From an uncultured Lachnospiraceae bacterium (GTDB lineage Bacteria; Bacillota; Clostridia; Lachnospirales; Lachnospiraceae): a stretch of DNA of 36,547 bases. Position numbers and translations under genes: made by a program. The stretch's first letter is position 1; every line of letters starts with the position of its first letter. The stretch spans positions 1 through 36,547 of the forward strand of contig CAMWWJ010000002.1 of the NCBI GenBank assembly GCA_947177925.1, in the 5' to 3' direction. Under the pieces are notes generated by a model, which made no database searches, was not told the origin of the DNA, and saw only the letters and a list, made by a program, of their open reading frames with translations. Positions 23,923 to 32,166 of this stretch are shown here, piece after piece.

Positions 23923-25035
23923 ATGGATAGTAAAAGCTTGGAGAAGGTTAAAGTGAGGACCTTGGAAGATGTATACAATTTTTCTTCCATTGTTTTATGG
24001 GGAGCTGGTTTTGCGTATGAGGATACTATTGAGCTAATTGGGAGAGGAAAAATAACTGCAGTTTTTGATAATGATCAAGAGAAGTGGGGAAAGACAATAT
24101 GTGGATTTCCTATTAAGTCTCCTGTGACAGATTTAAAAAAATATGTTACGAGGGATACAGCAGTTATTATTTCAACAAACGGATATCAATATGAGATTGC
24201 AACAGATTTAACAACGAATAAGGGAATCATGGAAAACCAGATTTTTTGTAATTCTAATAAGGTGGTAGAGAAATGGAGATATCGTCCGGAAATTATTTTA
24301 GGACATATGGAGCAGATTCAAAAAGTGTATGATAAATTAGCAGATAAGGAATCAAGAGAATATTATATTAGTTTTTTGAAAGCATGTCTGACAAGAAATC
24401 CATTTTTTTATAAGGATAATCCGAGATGCGTAAATAATTATGAATATAAAACGGAGCTTGCAAATCTGGGTCTGCATGGAGGAGAAGTTATTTTAGATTG
24501 TGGCGCATTCAATGGTGATACTGCAAGACTGTTCAGGAAAATTACAAATAACAATTGCGAAGTATATTGTTTTGAGCCAGTAACAGAAAACTATAATGAA
24601 ATGGTAGAATGGATCAAGAATGAACATATTGAAAAGGTTCATGCTATACATGTGGGAGTTGGTAAGGAAAAGTATGTAGATAAGGTTTATTCTACAGAAG
24701 AAAAAACAACAAAAGGAGCAGTGGGAACAAATCGGTTCAACAGCAATAGCCCGGTAGTCAGTGAAATACAGGTGGATTCCCTGGATAATATGCTGGGGGA
24801 AAAGAAAGTGGACTACATAAAAATGGATATTGAAGGAGCCGAAATGGAGGCATTAAGAGGCGGGACAAAAGTAATCGAAAGGAATCGCCCTCAGATGCTT
24901 ATTAGTGCATATCATAAGATTTCAGATATGTGGGAAGTTCCTGGATTTGTACTGGATCTTCATCCGGATTATCAAGTCTTTTTGGGGCATCAACCGCATG
25001 CGCCATATGAACCCGAATTTTTATTTATTTCATAG
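23923..25035 (+). CDS. FkbM-family methyltransferase with Rossmann-like N-terminal module (1)
   Basis: FkbM-family enzymes transfer a methyl group from SAM, usually to a hydroxyl, and are common in glycan clusters. In this 370-residue protein residues about 15-120 are a Rossmann-like module (SIVLWGAGFAYEDTI, VFDNDQEKWGKTICG, AVIISTNGYQYEIA). The methyltransferase part has motif I VILDCGAFNGDTARLF (Asp192), VYCFEPVTENY, and the FkbM signature YIKMDIEGAEMEALRGG (Asp302), with a final SAYHKISDMWEVPGFVLDL. The ATG at 23923 has AAAGGA eight bases before it; an in-frame ATG at 23887 has no ribosome site. O-methylation of a sugar is the likely role. Confidence 0.88.
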   Translation: MDSKSLEKVKVRTLEDVYNFSSIVLWGAGFAYEDTIELIGRGKITAVFDNDQEKWGKTICGFPIKSPVTDLKKYVTRDTAVIISTNGYQYEIATDLTTNKGIMENQIFCNSNKVVEKWRYRPEIILGHMEQIQKVYDKLADKESREYYISFLKACLTRNPFFYKDNPRCVNNYEYKTELANLGLHGGEVILDCGAFNGDTARLFRKITNNNCEVYCFEPVTENYNEMVEWIKNEHIEKVHAIHVGVGKEKYVDKVYSTEEKTTKGAVGTNRFNSNSPVVSEIQVDSLDNMLGEKKVDYIKMDIEGAEMEALRGGTKVIERNRPQMLISAYHKISDMWEVPGFVLDLHPDYQVFLGHQPHAPYEPEFLFIS

Positions 25036-25058
25036 AATAGTTGAAAGGATAAAACGAT

Positions 25059-26564
25059 ATGACGGATAATCAGAATAATCCATTGGTAAGTGTAATAATG
25101 CCTTGCTATAATCATGAAAGATATGTGGGGCAATCTATTGAAAGTGTATTAAATCAAACATATGATAATATTGAATTTATTGTTCTGGACAATGGTTCTT
25201 CAGATCATTCTTATGATGTAATTAAAAAGTATGAAAGTCAAATAGATCAGATACTGCAATTTGACAAGAATGATATCAATCAGGCAGGTAGGGTGTTGTT
25301 AGAGCATTGTACGGGAAATTATATAGCCTTTATGACATCGGATGATATTTGGGAAAAAGAAAAAATAGAAAAGCAAATGAGCGTTCTGAAAAGCAATAAA
25401 AAGGTAAAGGCATGCTTTACATGGGTGAACATGGTTGATGAAAACATGAATATAATAGGTCAGGAAGGGGGCAATATATTCAGGCAGGCTAACAGGAGCC
25501 GCTATGAATGGATAAAAAGATTAGTGCTACAAGGCAACTGTTTGGCATTTCCGTCGGCAATAGTTGAGAAAGAGGCTTATTATGCTGCATTTGAAAGAAT
25601 AAAGCCGTTTTACCAGCTGGGTGATTTATTTATGTGGATACAAATGCTTATGGAAAATGATATATATATTGTTGAGGAACCACTGATAAGCTTTCGGTGG
25701 CATGCAAGAGGGGAGAATCAAAATACTAGTTCGCCAAACCAAAAGGTTGACATTAGAACAAGAAACGAGCAGGCTGTTATATTAGAAGCGGTAGTGGAAA
25801 ATATGGATGATGAAATATTTATCCATACCTTTGGTGACTATTTTAGAAATAAGAATGCCTGCTCAAAAGAGGAACTGCTTTGTGAGAAATTTTTTCTGTT
25901 GACTAAATTGGCAGAGAAGGCACCCTGCTATGGGCAATGTGCTATAAACTATTATTTCAGGCACAATAATTATAGTGTGGATAGCGGTTATAGCCTGATA
26001 AATATGCTGGATTCTCTTTATAATTATACGTATCTGGATTTTCAGGAGTATTGTGCAGGAGCAGGTATGAGCGCAATGGATTTTAAGATTCAGTACTTGG
26101 CAGAACAACAAAATTTATATTTAGATCGACAGAATTTGTATTTAGCTGTGATATGCTCATTACAAGAGGCAATGGATACAGATTTCAACAAAGAGCAAAG
26201 AACATTTTTCTATAGGCAGAGAGTCTATCAACGACTTCAGGATGGGCAGAAAAAGATTTTGGAAGTCGTGGCAGATTATTTAAGAGGAGTATTGACATTT
26301 ATTGAAAATGCCAATGATGATATATTAGAGAAAGAATATGGAAGTTTTATTCATAATGTGCAGGAGACGAAGGTTATCCTGCAGGAGTTGTGGAATATGC
26401 TTTTGCAGTTTGATTCTGATATAAATGAAGAAGAATGGAACAGATGTAAGGAAATATTGCAAAGGCAGCAGATAGAGGTTGAAGAATTCTGTGACCTGAT
26501 ACTACCGTTTTTAGTACGTCTGTATAATGTATTGCTTCAATATCTGCCACAACAGTCTGGATAA
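25059..26564 (+). CDS. Family 2 glycosyltransferase with long C-terminal extension
   Basis: The 501-residue protein has an N-terminal GT-A domain (about residues 8-230): VSVIMPCYNHERYVGQSIES, FIVLDNGSSDHS, and a TSDD metal motif (Asp95, Asp96) in AFMTSDDIW; RWHARGENQNTSSPNQ marks the usual end of the catalytic part. The remaining 270 residues are mostly helix with many Glu/Gln and no membrane segment, and I do not recognise them. AAAGG lies ten bases before the ATG. It is the only glycosyltransferase within the long sugar operon. The extension may bind an acceptor or partner protein; this is speculative. Confidence 0.88.
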   Translation: MTDNQNNPLVSVIMPCYNHERYVGQSIESVLNQTYDNIEFIVLDNGSSDHSYDVIKKYESQIDQILQFDKNDINQAGRVLLEHCTGNYIAFMTSDDIWEKEKIEKQMSVLKSNKKVKACFTWVNMVDENMNIIGQEGGNIFRQANRSRYEWIKRLVLQGNCLAFPSAIVEKEAYYAAFERIKPFYQLGDLFMWIQMLMENDIYIVEEPLISFRWHARGENQNTSSPNQKVDIRTRNEQAVILEAVVENMDDEIFIHTFGDYFRNKNACSKEELLCEKFFLLTKLAEKAPCYGQCAINYYFRHNNYSVDSGYSLINMLDSLYNYTYLDFQEYCAGAGMSAMDFKIQYLAEQQNLYLDRQNLYLAVICSLQEAMDTDFNKEQRTFFYRQRVYQRLQDGQKKILEVVADYLRGVLTFIENANDDILEKEYGSFIHNVQETKVILQELWNMLLQFDSDINEEEWNRCKEILQRQQIEVEEFCDLILPFLVRLYNVLLQYLPQQSG

Positions 26565-26579
26565 TTGGAGTTGAATGAT

Positions 26580-27608
26580 ATGAAAGATGAAATGTGGATA
26601 ACAACCTGGAGCTATGCACAGCGCAGGACAAGTTTTACAAGATGGGAAAATCAAGATTCGTTTCAGATAGATATCCCCAATAATATTTGGGGACATGCAA
26701 TAAAATTAAAATTCAGTAACTGGTATGGAACCCGAAGTATAGGGATTCAGGAGGTAAATTTCTCACTGAAAGGGCATACATATTCCGTATTTGTAAAGGA
26801 ACAACAGGAATTTCAGGTAATGCCCACAAGGGATATTTATTCAGATACTGTTTTTGTAGAACTGGTTCCGGGAGATATTATCCGGATCAGTGTTACCTTT
26901 GTGAACCAGCTTCGGCCGGAATCGGGGAATACGTTTCAAAACGGCATTGCTATGATTTTTCAATCGGTGTTAGTAGCCACCAGCAATAAAGCGGATGTAA
27001 TTGCATTTTTTGGAGACAGTATTACCCATAGACAGAAATGGTCTAAGCCCCTTATCCATAATTGGTATGCAAAGTATCCTGGTAGGCTTGCAGCTTTTGA
27101 AGTTGCAGTGGATGGCTCGAGACTGCTAAATGATTCCCCTAAGGCGGATGATGAAACCTTGGGGTTTCGGGCAGCAAAGCGGTTTCAACATGATATTCTG
27201 GAAAATACAGGAATCAATTATGTGGTATTTGCTTTGGGATTAAATGATCTTGCAATTGAAGAAGGTAAGCATGAGCTAACTCTAAAATCTTATGCAAATG
27301 CGGTTGAGGAAATAGTGGAAGCAGCTCATAAGAAGGACATAAAGGTAATTGGACTAACTATAACTCCAAGACAAATAAATGAATTTTATACAAGTGAAAA
27401 AAATCATTTGAGAAAGGCAATTAATCAGTGGATATTGCAGAATTCCCCTTTTGATGCTGCAGTGGATATAGCTGCGTTAGTCACTAATGAGAATGATACT
27501 GCATTAAAAACGGAATATTCGGATATAGATGGCGTTCATATAAGTCAGGAGGCAGGCAGGGTTATTGCGGAAGCATTAGAAAAGGAAAAGATTTTCGAAT
27601 GGTGTTAA
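26580..27608 (+). CDS. SGNH/GDSL hydrolase
   Basis: This 342-residue protein matches a two-part SGNH family. Residues about 1-135 form a beta-rich domain (MWITTWSYAQRRTSF, IKLKFSNWYGTRSIGIQEV). The SGNH hydrolase follows, with block I FFGDSIT (Ser147), block III ALGLNDL and block V DGVH (Asp317, His320). Known relatives are secreted esterases, but there is no signal peptide here, so it would act in the cytoplasm, perhaps removing or transferring an acyl group on a sugar precursor. I start at the ATG at 26580 with GGAG nine bases upstream; a TTG at 26565 would abut the previous stop. An O-acetyltransferase gene lies two genes farther downstream, past another FkbM and a radical SAM gene. Confidence 0.87.
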   Translation: MKDEMWITTWSYAQRRTSFTRWENQDSFQIDIPNNIWGHAIKLKFSNWYGTRSIGIQEVNFSLKGHTYSVFVKEQQEFQVMPTRDIYSDTVFVELVPGDIIRISVTFVNQLRPESGNTFQNGIAMIFQSVLVATSNKADVIAFFGDSITHRQKWSKPLIHNWYAKYPGRLAAFEVAVDGSRLLNDSPKADDETLGFRAAKRFQHDILENTGINYVVFALGLNDLAIEEGKHELTLKSYANAVEEIVEAAHKKDIKVIGLTITPRQINEFYTSEKNHLRKAINQWILQNSPFDAAVDIAALVTNENDTALKTEYSDIDGVHISQEAGRVIAEALEKEKIFEWC

Positions 27609-27625
27609 CGAAGGGGTGTGGATTC

Positions 27626-28798
27626 ATGGTGTATAGAGATCGTGCAGAACAAGTTATTAAAGAGCAATATGAAAATGGCTTCAGGTTTTATGAAACGGAA
27701 GGAATGAAAAGGTACTTCCAACAGAAGAGAGAGGAGCATAAATATTTCTGCATCTTTGGAGGCGGGGTATTAGGTACGACCTTATGTAACTGGTTAAAAA
27801 AGCATAAAATACAGGTAGACTTTTTTTGTGATAATAATCAGGATAAAATTGACATGATGATTTCAGGAGTGCCATTTATTGATTTTTCAAGTCTTCTTGC
27901 TTTAAAGGATGAAACATTTGTTATGGTATCGGCAACTAATAAGGGAGCAAGACGATGCTATAACAGAGATATTAACCAGCAGTTAAGTGAATTCCCCTAT
28001 GTCATGCCAAATGTTTTGAAATTTATAGCATATTATACAAATGATTACAAGTTATCGTACCGGGAGTGTTTAGACAGTGCGGGCAGGATTATGGAGGCTT
28101 TAGGAGATGAGCATTCCAGAGCTCTTTTTTTGGAATTGTTGAAATTGAAATTTGTTGATAATCCATCTCCGCTTGCGGATAATCCTCTGGAAAAATTTTA
28201 TGAGCCTGTCCAGTATTTTAATTCTGACTATTATAAGCATGTGGAAAATGCGGTTATAGTGGATTGTGGTGCTTATAATGGAGATTCTTTAAAAGAATTT
28301 GTTCAACTGTTTGGGGATGATTTTGAAAGATATCATTGTTTTGAAATGGATTGTGCTGCTTATTCGGAGTTGGAAAAGAATTGTGCACAATTAACGCCTA
28401 ACCTTCAAAATAAAATTGTATTATATCCGTTTGGGGTGTTTTCTGAAAAAGGGATTGCTTATTATAATGCTTTAACAGATACTTTAGGCTCTTCTATTAG
28501 CACTGATGGAAAGAAACAAGCTCAATTGGCAGTTTTGGATCAGATATTGGAGAATGAAAGAGTTACTATGATAAAAATGGATATTGAAGATTCAGAGCTT
28601 CCGGCACTTATGGGTGCAAAAAGGCTGATTGAAAAGAATCACCCTATTCTTGCAATTAGTATTTATCATTCAACGGAACAATTTTTTAAAATTCCTATCC
28701 ATATATTAGATAACTTTCCGTTTTATAAACTGTATCTGGGGTTACATACTACGATAACGGATGATACTGTACTATATGCTATTCCGGAACAGGAATAG
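27626..28798 (+). CDS. FkbM-family methyltransferase with Rossmann-like N-terminal module (2)
   Basis: A second protein of the same architecture as 23923-25035, 390 residues. The N-module has FCIFGGGVLGTTLCNWLKK, FFCDNNQDKIDMMISG and FVMVSATNKGA. The methyltransferase part has VIVDCGAYNGDSLKEF (Asp213), YHCFEMDCAAYSELE and MIKMDIEDSELPALMGAKRL (Asp319); the usual IEGAE is IEDSE here, an atypical but conservative variant. It ends with ISIYHSTEQFFKIP. The ATG at 27626 has AAGGGGTG upstream; an earlier in-frame GTG-type start overlaps the SGNH gene and is rejected. It would methylate a second position or a different sugar. Confidence 0.87.
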   Translation: MVYRDRAEQVIKEQYENGFRFYETEGMKRYFQQKREEHKYFCIFGGGVLGTTLCNWLKKHKIQVDFFCDNNQDKIDMMISGVPFIDFSSLLALKDETFVMVSATNKGARRCYNRDINQQLSEFPYVMPNVLKFIAYYTNDYKLSYRECLDSAGRIMEALGDEHSRALFLELLKLKFVDNPSPLADNPLEKFYEPVQYFNSDYYKHVENAVIVDCGAYNGDSLKEFVQLFGDDFERYHCFEMDCAAYSELEKNCAQLTPNLQNKIVLYPFGVFSEKGIAYYNALTDTLGSSISTDGKKQAQLAVLDQILENERVTMIKMDIEDSELPALMGAKRLIEKNHPILAISIYHSTEQFFKIPIHILDNFPFYKLYLGLHTTITDDTVLYAIPEQE

Positions 28799-28839
28799 CA
28801 GAAAGACTTATGAAAAACTAGATGAAAGGAGAAACTTCC

Positions 28840-29844
28840 ATGGTAAATAGAGATAGACTTGAGTTTTCAAATGCAAGAACGGATTTAGGAAAGGCAGTAC
28901 CATTATCCACACCATTTGTGGTGTTTCTGGATCCTTGTGGCGCCTGCAATTTTTCATGTAAATTCTGTCCCTGCAATCATAGCGATTTTATGTCCTTGGA
29001 ACGTCATGAAAAGATGAGCATGCAAATATTCGAAAAAGTTTTAGATGATTTAGCGGAATTTTCGGAGCAGATCAAGGTAATTAATTTGTATGGATTTGGA
29101 GAGCCGCTTTTACATCCTCAATATATAGAGATGGTAAAACGAATTAAGGAAAGGAATCTGTGCCGTGAAGTAAGATGTACTACTAACGGATTTTTGCTTA
29201 CACCTAAATTAAATCAACAGCTTGTTTCGGCTGGAATCGATATGGTCAGGATTTCAGTTGAAGCATTGACAGAGCAGGATTATAAGGAAATTTGTGGCAT
29301 AAATATAGATTTAAAAAAGTTTATTAGCAATATTAAAAATCTATATGAGGTAAGCAGGGGAACAAATACAAAGGTGTCTGTAAAGACCTTGAATGTTGCT
29401 TTGGCAGATGATGCAGCTGCTAATCAATTTTATGATATTTTTGAGCCGATTTCTGATTATAGCTATATTCAGGATACTACACAGGCATGGTCTGAATTTG
29501 ATGCATATGTGCCGGAAGGAAATTATGAGGCGGGAAATATTGGTGATATGAAAGATGAGGATAAAATCTGCTCTTTTGCACTTACTAATATGGCAATTCA
29601 TTCCAATGGAAGTGTGGGAGTATGTCCTCAGGATTGGAAATTTGCAACTGAATATGGAAATGTCCGGGATAATTCACTGAAGGATTTGTGGAATTCCAAT
29701 AAACTGAAAGGATTTAGAATTGCACATTTAAGCGGTAACAGAAGAAAAATTCCATATTGCAGGGATTGTGACGTTTGTGTATCCAATGATGATGTTAGGA
29801 AATGTGCCGATCAAATTATACAGAGGCTACAAGAGGGAAAATAA
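28840..29844 (+). CDS. Radical SAM/SPASM protein without Rossmann module (3)
   Basis: This 334-residue protein is a compact radical SAM enzyme without the N-terminal module of the other three. The cluster motif is CNFSCKFC (Cys36, 40, 43), preceded by FLDPCGA and followed by CNHSDFMSLERHEKMSM. Further motifs are LYGFGEPLLHPQYIEMV and TTNGFLLTPKLNQQL. The C-terminal half has a SPASM-type cysteine set (ICSFALTN, VGVCPQDWKFA, YCRDCDVC). SPASM relatives include sugar and peptide dehydrogenases. AAAGGAGA at 28825-28832 fixes the start at 28840; the ATG at 28822 overlaps that site. Its stop shares one base with the start of the next gene. Confidence 0.9.
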   Translation: MVNRDRLEFSNARTDLGKAVPLSTPFVVFLDPCGACNFSCKFCPCNHSDFMSLERHEKMSMQIFEKVLDDLAEFSEQIKVINLYGFGEPLLHPQYIEMVKRIKERNLCREVRCTTNGFLLTPKLNQQLVSAGIDMVRISVEALTEQDYKEICGINIDLKKFISNIKNLYEVSRGTNTKVSVKTLNVALADDAAANQFYDIFEPISDYSYIQDTTQAWSEFDAYVPEGNYEAGNIGDMKDEDKICSFALTNMAIHSNGSVGVCPQDWKFATEYGNVRDNSLKDLWNSNKLKGFRIAHLSGNRRKIPYCRDCDVCVSNDDVRKCADQIIQRLQEGK

Positions 29845-30686
29845 TGACAGTAGTTGAAACGATAGAAAAAGTAATCAGTGAACAGTTAGCGCTGGGAAAC
29901 CGGAAATTTATAATTTATCCATACGGAATTGCAGGCTATGCGGTAAGGCGGGTTTTACAAGAAAGGTTTGGAATAGAGCCACTATGCGTTATTGATGATT
30001 ATAAGTGCGGAACTTTGGATTTTATAAAAAATACGAAATATTTATATACTCTGAATAAATCAGGAATAACTATACTGGTAGCAACAAAAAATCCAAAGGT
30101 TCTTATGGAAATACAGGAAATTCTTATGCCGTATCAGGAGCTTAATATTGTTGATGTATTTCCTATGAAAGTTGGAAAGCATACAATAGGAAATAGCATT
30201 CTTGCAAATAATACGGGATATTCCATAGAAAAGATAGGTGCTTATTGCAGCTTTGCAGATGGTTGTAGTGTAGTAGGAAATCATAATTTGAAGGGGGTTT
30301 CTACTTTTGCTCTGTTTCAGGGATTTGATATGGAGGATATTCCCGTTTTCCGGGATAAGGTTAAAAATATTCCCATATCAAATCTGATTAATGGAGAACG
30401 TTGCAGCATTGGAAATGATGTATGGCTGGGAAAGAATGTTACTATTTGCAATGGAGCAAAAATAGGCGATGGAGCAATTGCAGCAGCGGGAGCAGTGATT
30501 ACAAGGGATGTTCCCTGTTATGCAATTGTAGGGGGTGTTCCAGCAAAAGTGCTTAAGTACCGTTACAGTCAGGAACAAATAGAAATGTTGAACAAAATCA
30601 AATGGTGGGAGTGGCCGGATGAAAAGGTAGCAGAGAATTTTGATGATTTTGCAAATATTGAGCGCTTTCTGGAAAAGCATTTTTAA
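29844..30686 (+). CDS. Left-handed beta-helix acetyltransferase with Rossmann-like N-terminal module
   Basis: The 280-residue protein combines a Rossmann-like N-module (about residues 1-110; FIIYPYGIAGYAVRRVL, CVIDDYKCG, ITILVATKNPKVLMEI) with a CatB-like O-acetyltransferase: hexapeptide turns IEKIGAYCSFADGCSVVG, then NHN, IGNDVWLGKNVTICNGAKIG, AIAAAGAVITRDVPCYAIVG and GVPAKVLKYRYSQEQIEML, ending in KWWEWPDEKV. The Rossmann plus beta-helix design recalls PglD-type sugar acetyltransferases, although the C-part is of the CatB/xenobiotic type. TAATG overlap with the previous gene and AAGAGGG upstream define the start. It probably acetylates a sugar hydroxyl. Confidence 0.9.
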   Translation: MTVVETIEKVISEQLALGNRKFIIYPYGIAGYAVRRVLQERFGIEPLCVIDDYKCGTLDFIKNTKYLYTLNKSGITILVATKNPKVLMEIQEILMPYQELNIVDVFPMKVGKHTIGNSILANNTGYSIEKIGAYCSFADGCSVVGNHNLKGVSTFALFQGFDMEDIPVFRDKVKNIPISNLINGERCSIGNDVWLGKNVTICNGAKIGDGAIAAAGAVITRDVPCYAIVGGVPAKVLKYRYSQEQIEMLNKIKWWEWPDEKVAENFDDFANIERFLEKHF

Positions 30687-30700
30687 ATGGGTGAAGAAAT

Positions 30701-31771
30701 ATGAAAATTGCTATTGTGACATTATTTTTTTATAATAACTTTGGGACAGCACTTCAGGCATTTGCATTGCAAAGGACATTGGAAAGGATTACGGGAGAAA
30801 AGGTTGAAATATTGCCTTATATGCCGGATGTACGTCAATATGAGTATTTTAAATCTTTAGAACTGAAAAAAAAATATGAAGAGAAAAAGGAAATATTTTC
30901 AGCCTTTCGCAGAGAACATCTGGCAGTCAGGGAGCCTTATATTTATGATTCAAGATTGCTTCCAAGGGATTTTGATGTATATATTGTTGGTAGTGATATT
31001 GTATGGGGAAAAGAATTTTCAAATCTTGATCCAGTTTATTTTTTGGATTTTGTTCCAGATGATAAAAAGCGTGTTTCTTATGGGGCGAGTATGATTGTGA
31101 CAAAGGGAAATAATACTGAGGATGATGAAATCTATAAAAGACTGCTTCCTAAAATGGACAGAGTGTCCATAAGGGAAAGGAGCAGCAAAGAGGTATTACA
31201 AAGATTTACTGACAGGCAGGTAATGGATGTTTTAGATCCTACATTACTTCTTAAAAAAGAGGATTATGAGTCCATTATGGTTGAAAATGATATTATGAAA
31301 GGAAGCCCCTATTTGTTATCTTATTTTCTTACCCATGATCCAGCAGTAGTTGATTATACTATTTTGTTGGCTAAAAAGCTTGGATTAAGAATCATACATT
31401 ACTTTGCCGATTATCCGGACCGGGTATTTCCAGAGGGCTCTGAGTGCTTTGCTTTTGCGGGACCAGAAGAATTTTTGGGATATGTGAAAAATGCAGCATG
31501 TATTTTTACCAATTCTTTTCATGGAACGTGTTTTGCTACAATTTTTCGCAAGCCATTTTATACATATACAGCAAAAAGAGCATTACTTACAAGGGTTGCA
31601 GATATGGTTGAAAGATTAGGGCTTCAGGATAGATGTTTTACTGATTTTAGAGACATTGGCAGGGTGACAATGGAGTGTGATTATACAGCAGTTGAGGAAA
31701 AATATAAGCTGGAAAAGAAAAAGTCCATGGAATTTCTTTATGAAGCAGTGGGGGTAAGAGAGCATGTATAA
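30701..31771 (+). CDS. Polysaccharide pyruvyltransferase family protein
   Basis: This 356-residue protein matches PF04230, which transfers pyruvate from phosphoenolpyruvate to sugars as a ketal. Features: TLFFYNNFGTALQAFALQRT at the start, DVYIVGSDIVWGKEFSNLDP with YFLDFVPDDKKRVSYGAS, VSIRERSSKEVLQRF, VMDVLDPTLLLKKEDY, and the signature FTNSFHGTCFATIFRKPF. No membrane segment is present. GGTGA lies seven bases before the ATG. Together with the NeuB-like synthase this would give the glycan negative charge. The next gene starts within 14 bases of the stop, or overlaps it if an earlier ATG is used. Confidence 0.92.
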   Translation: MKIAIVTLFFYNNFGTALQAFALQRTLERITGEKVEILPYMPDVRQYEYFKSLELKKKYEEKKEIFSAFRREHLAVREPYIYDSRLLPRDFDVYIVGSDIVWGKEFSNLDPVYFLDFVPDDKKRVSYGASMIVTKGNNTEDDEIYKRLLPKMDRVSIRERSSKEVLQRFTDRQVMDVLDPTLLLKKEDYESIMVENDIMKGSPYLLSYFLTHDPAVVDYTILLAKKLGLRIIHYFADYPDRVFPEGSECFAFAGPEEFLGYVKNAACIFTNSFHGTCFATIFRKPFYTYTAKRALLTRVADMVERLGLQDRCFTDFRDIGRVTMECDYTAVEEKYKLEKKKSMEFLYEAVGVREHV

Positions 31772-31784
31772 TGGAGTATATGAT

Positions 31785-32165
31785 ATGGAACAGTTTGCAT
31801 ATGTTCATGATACTTTACAAAAATGGCTGCAGCATAAGGTTCAGCACCGTTCTTTGGGGCAATTATTGTTAGAAAAGGAAGCTATGGACATAGCTATTTA
31901 TGGCATTAATGGTATTGGAAAGCTGGTATATGACGATATAAAAAATACAGATGTAAAGGTTCATTTTTTTATTGATAAGAGGTATGAAGAATATCGGGGC
32001 GGTTATGATGGAATTCCAGTTATTGGAATAGAGCAGCTTTGCCTGATTGCAGAAAACACATATATATTAGCTACTCCTGAATTTTATTTTCGAGAGATAA
32101 CAGATGATTTGATGAAAGGAGGCATTCCATTAGAAAGGTTTATTTCGCTTTCAATGGTTGTTTAA
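31785..32165 (+). CDS. Stand-alone Rossmann-like module protein
   Basis: The 126-residue protein consists of little more than the module seen at the N-terminus of eight neighbours: after a helical start it has MDIAIYGINGIGKLVYDDI, FFIDKRYEEYRGGYDGIPVI, NTYILATPEFYFREIT and a final LERFISLSMVV. No catalytic domain is attached. I prefer the ATG at 31785 (GGAG eight bases upstream); an ATG at 31764 overlaps the preceding gene by eight bases and is possible. It may be a partner protein for one of the enzymes, or the remains of a larger gene. The next gene begins one base after its stop. Confidence 0.75.
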   Translation: MEQFAYVHDTLQKWLQHKVQHRSLGQLLLEKEAMDIAIYGINGIGKLVYDDIKNTDVKVHFFIDKRYEEYRGGYDGIPVIGIEQLCLIAENTYILATPEFYFREITDDLMKGGIPLERFISLSMVV

Positions 32166-32166
32166 T

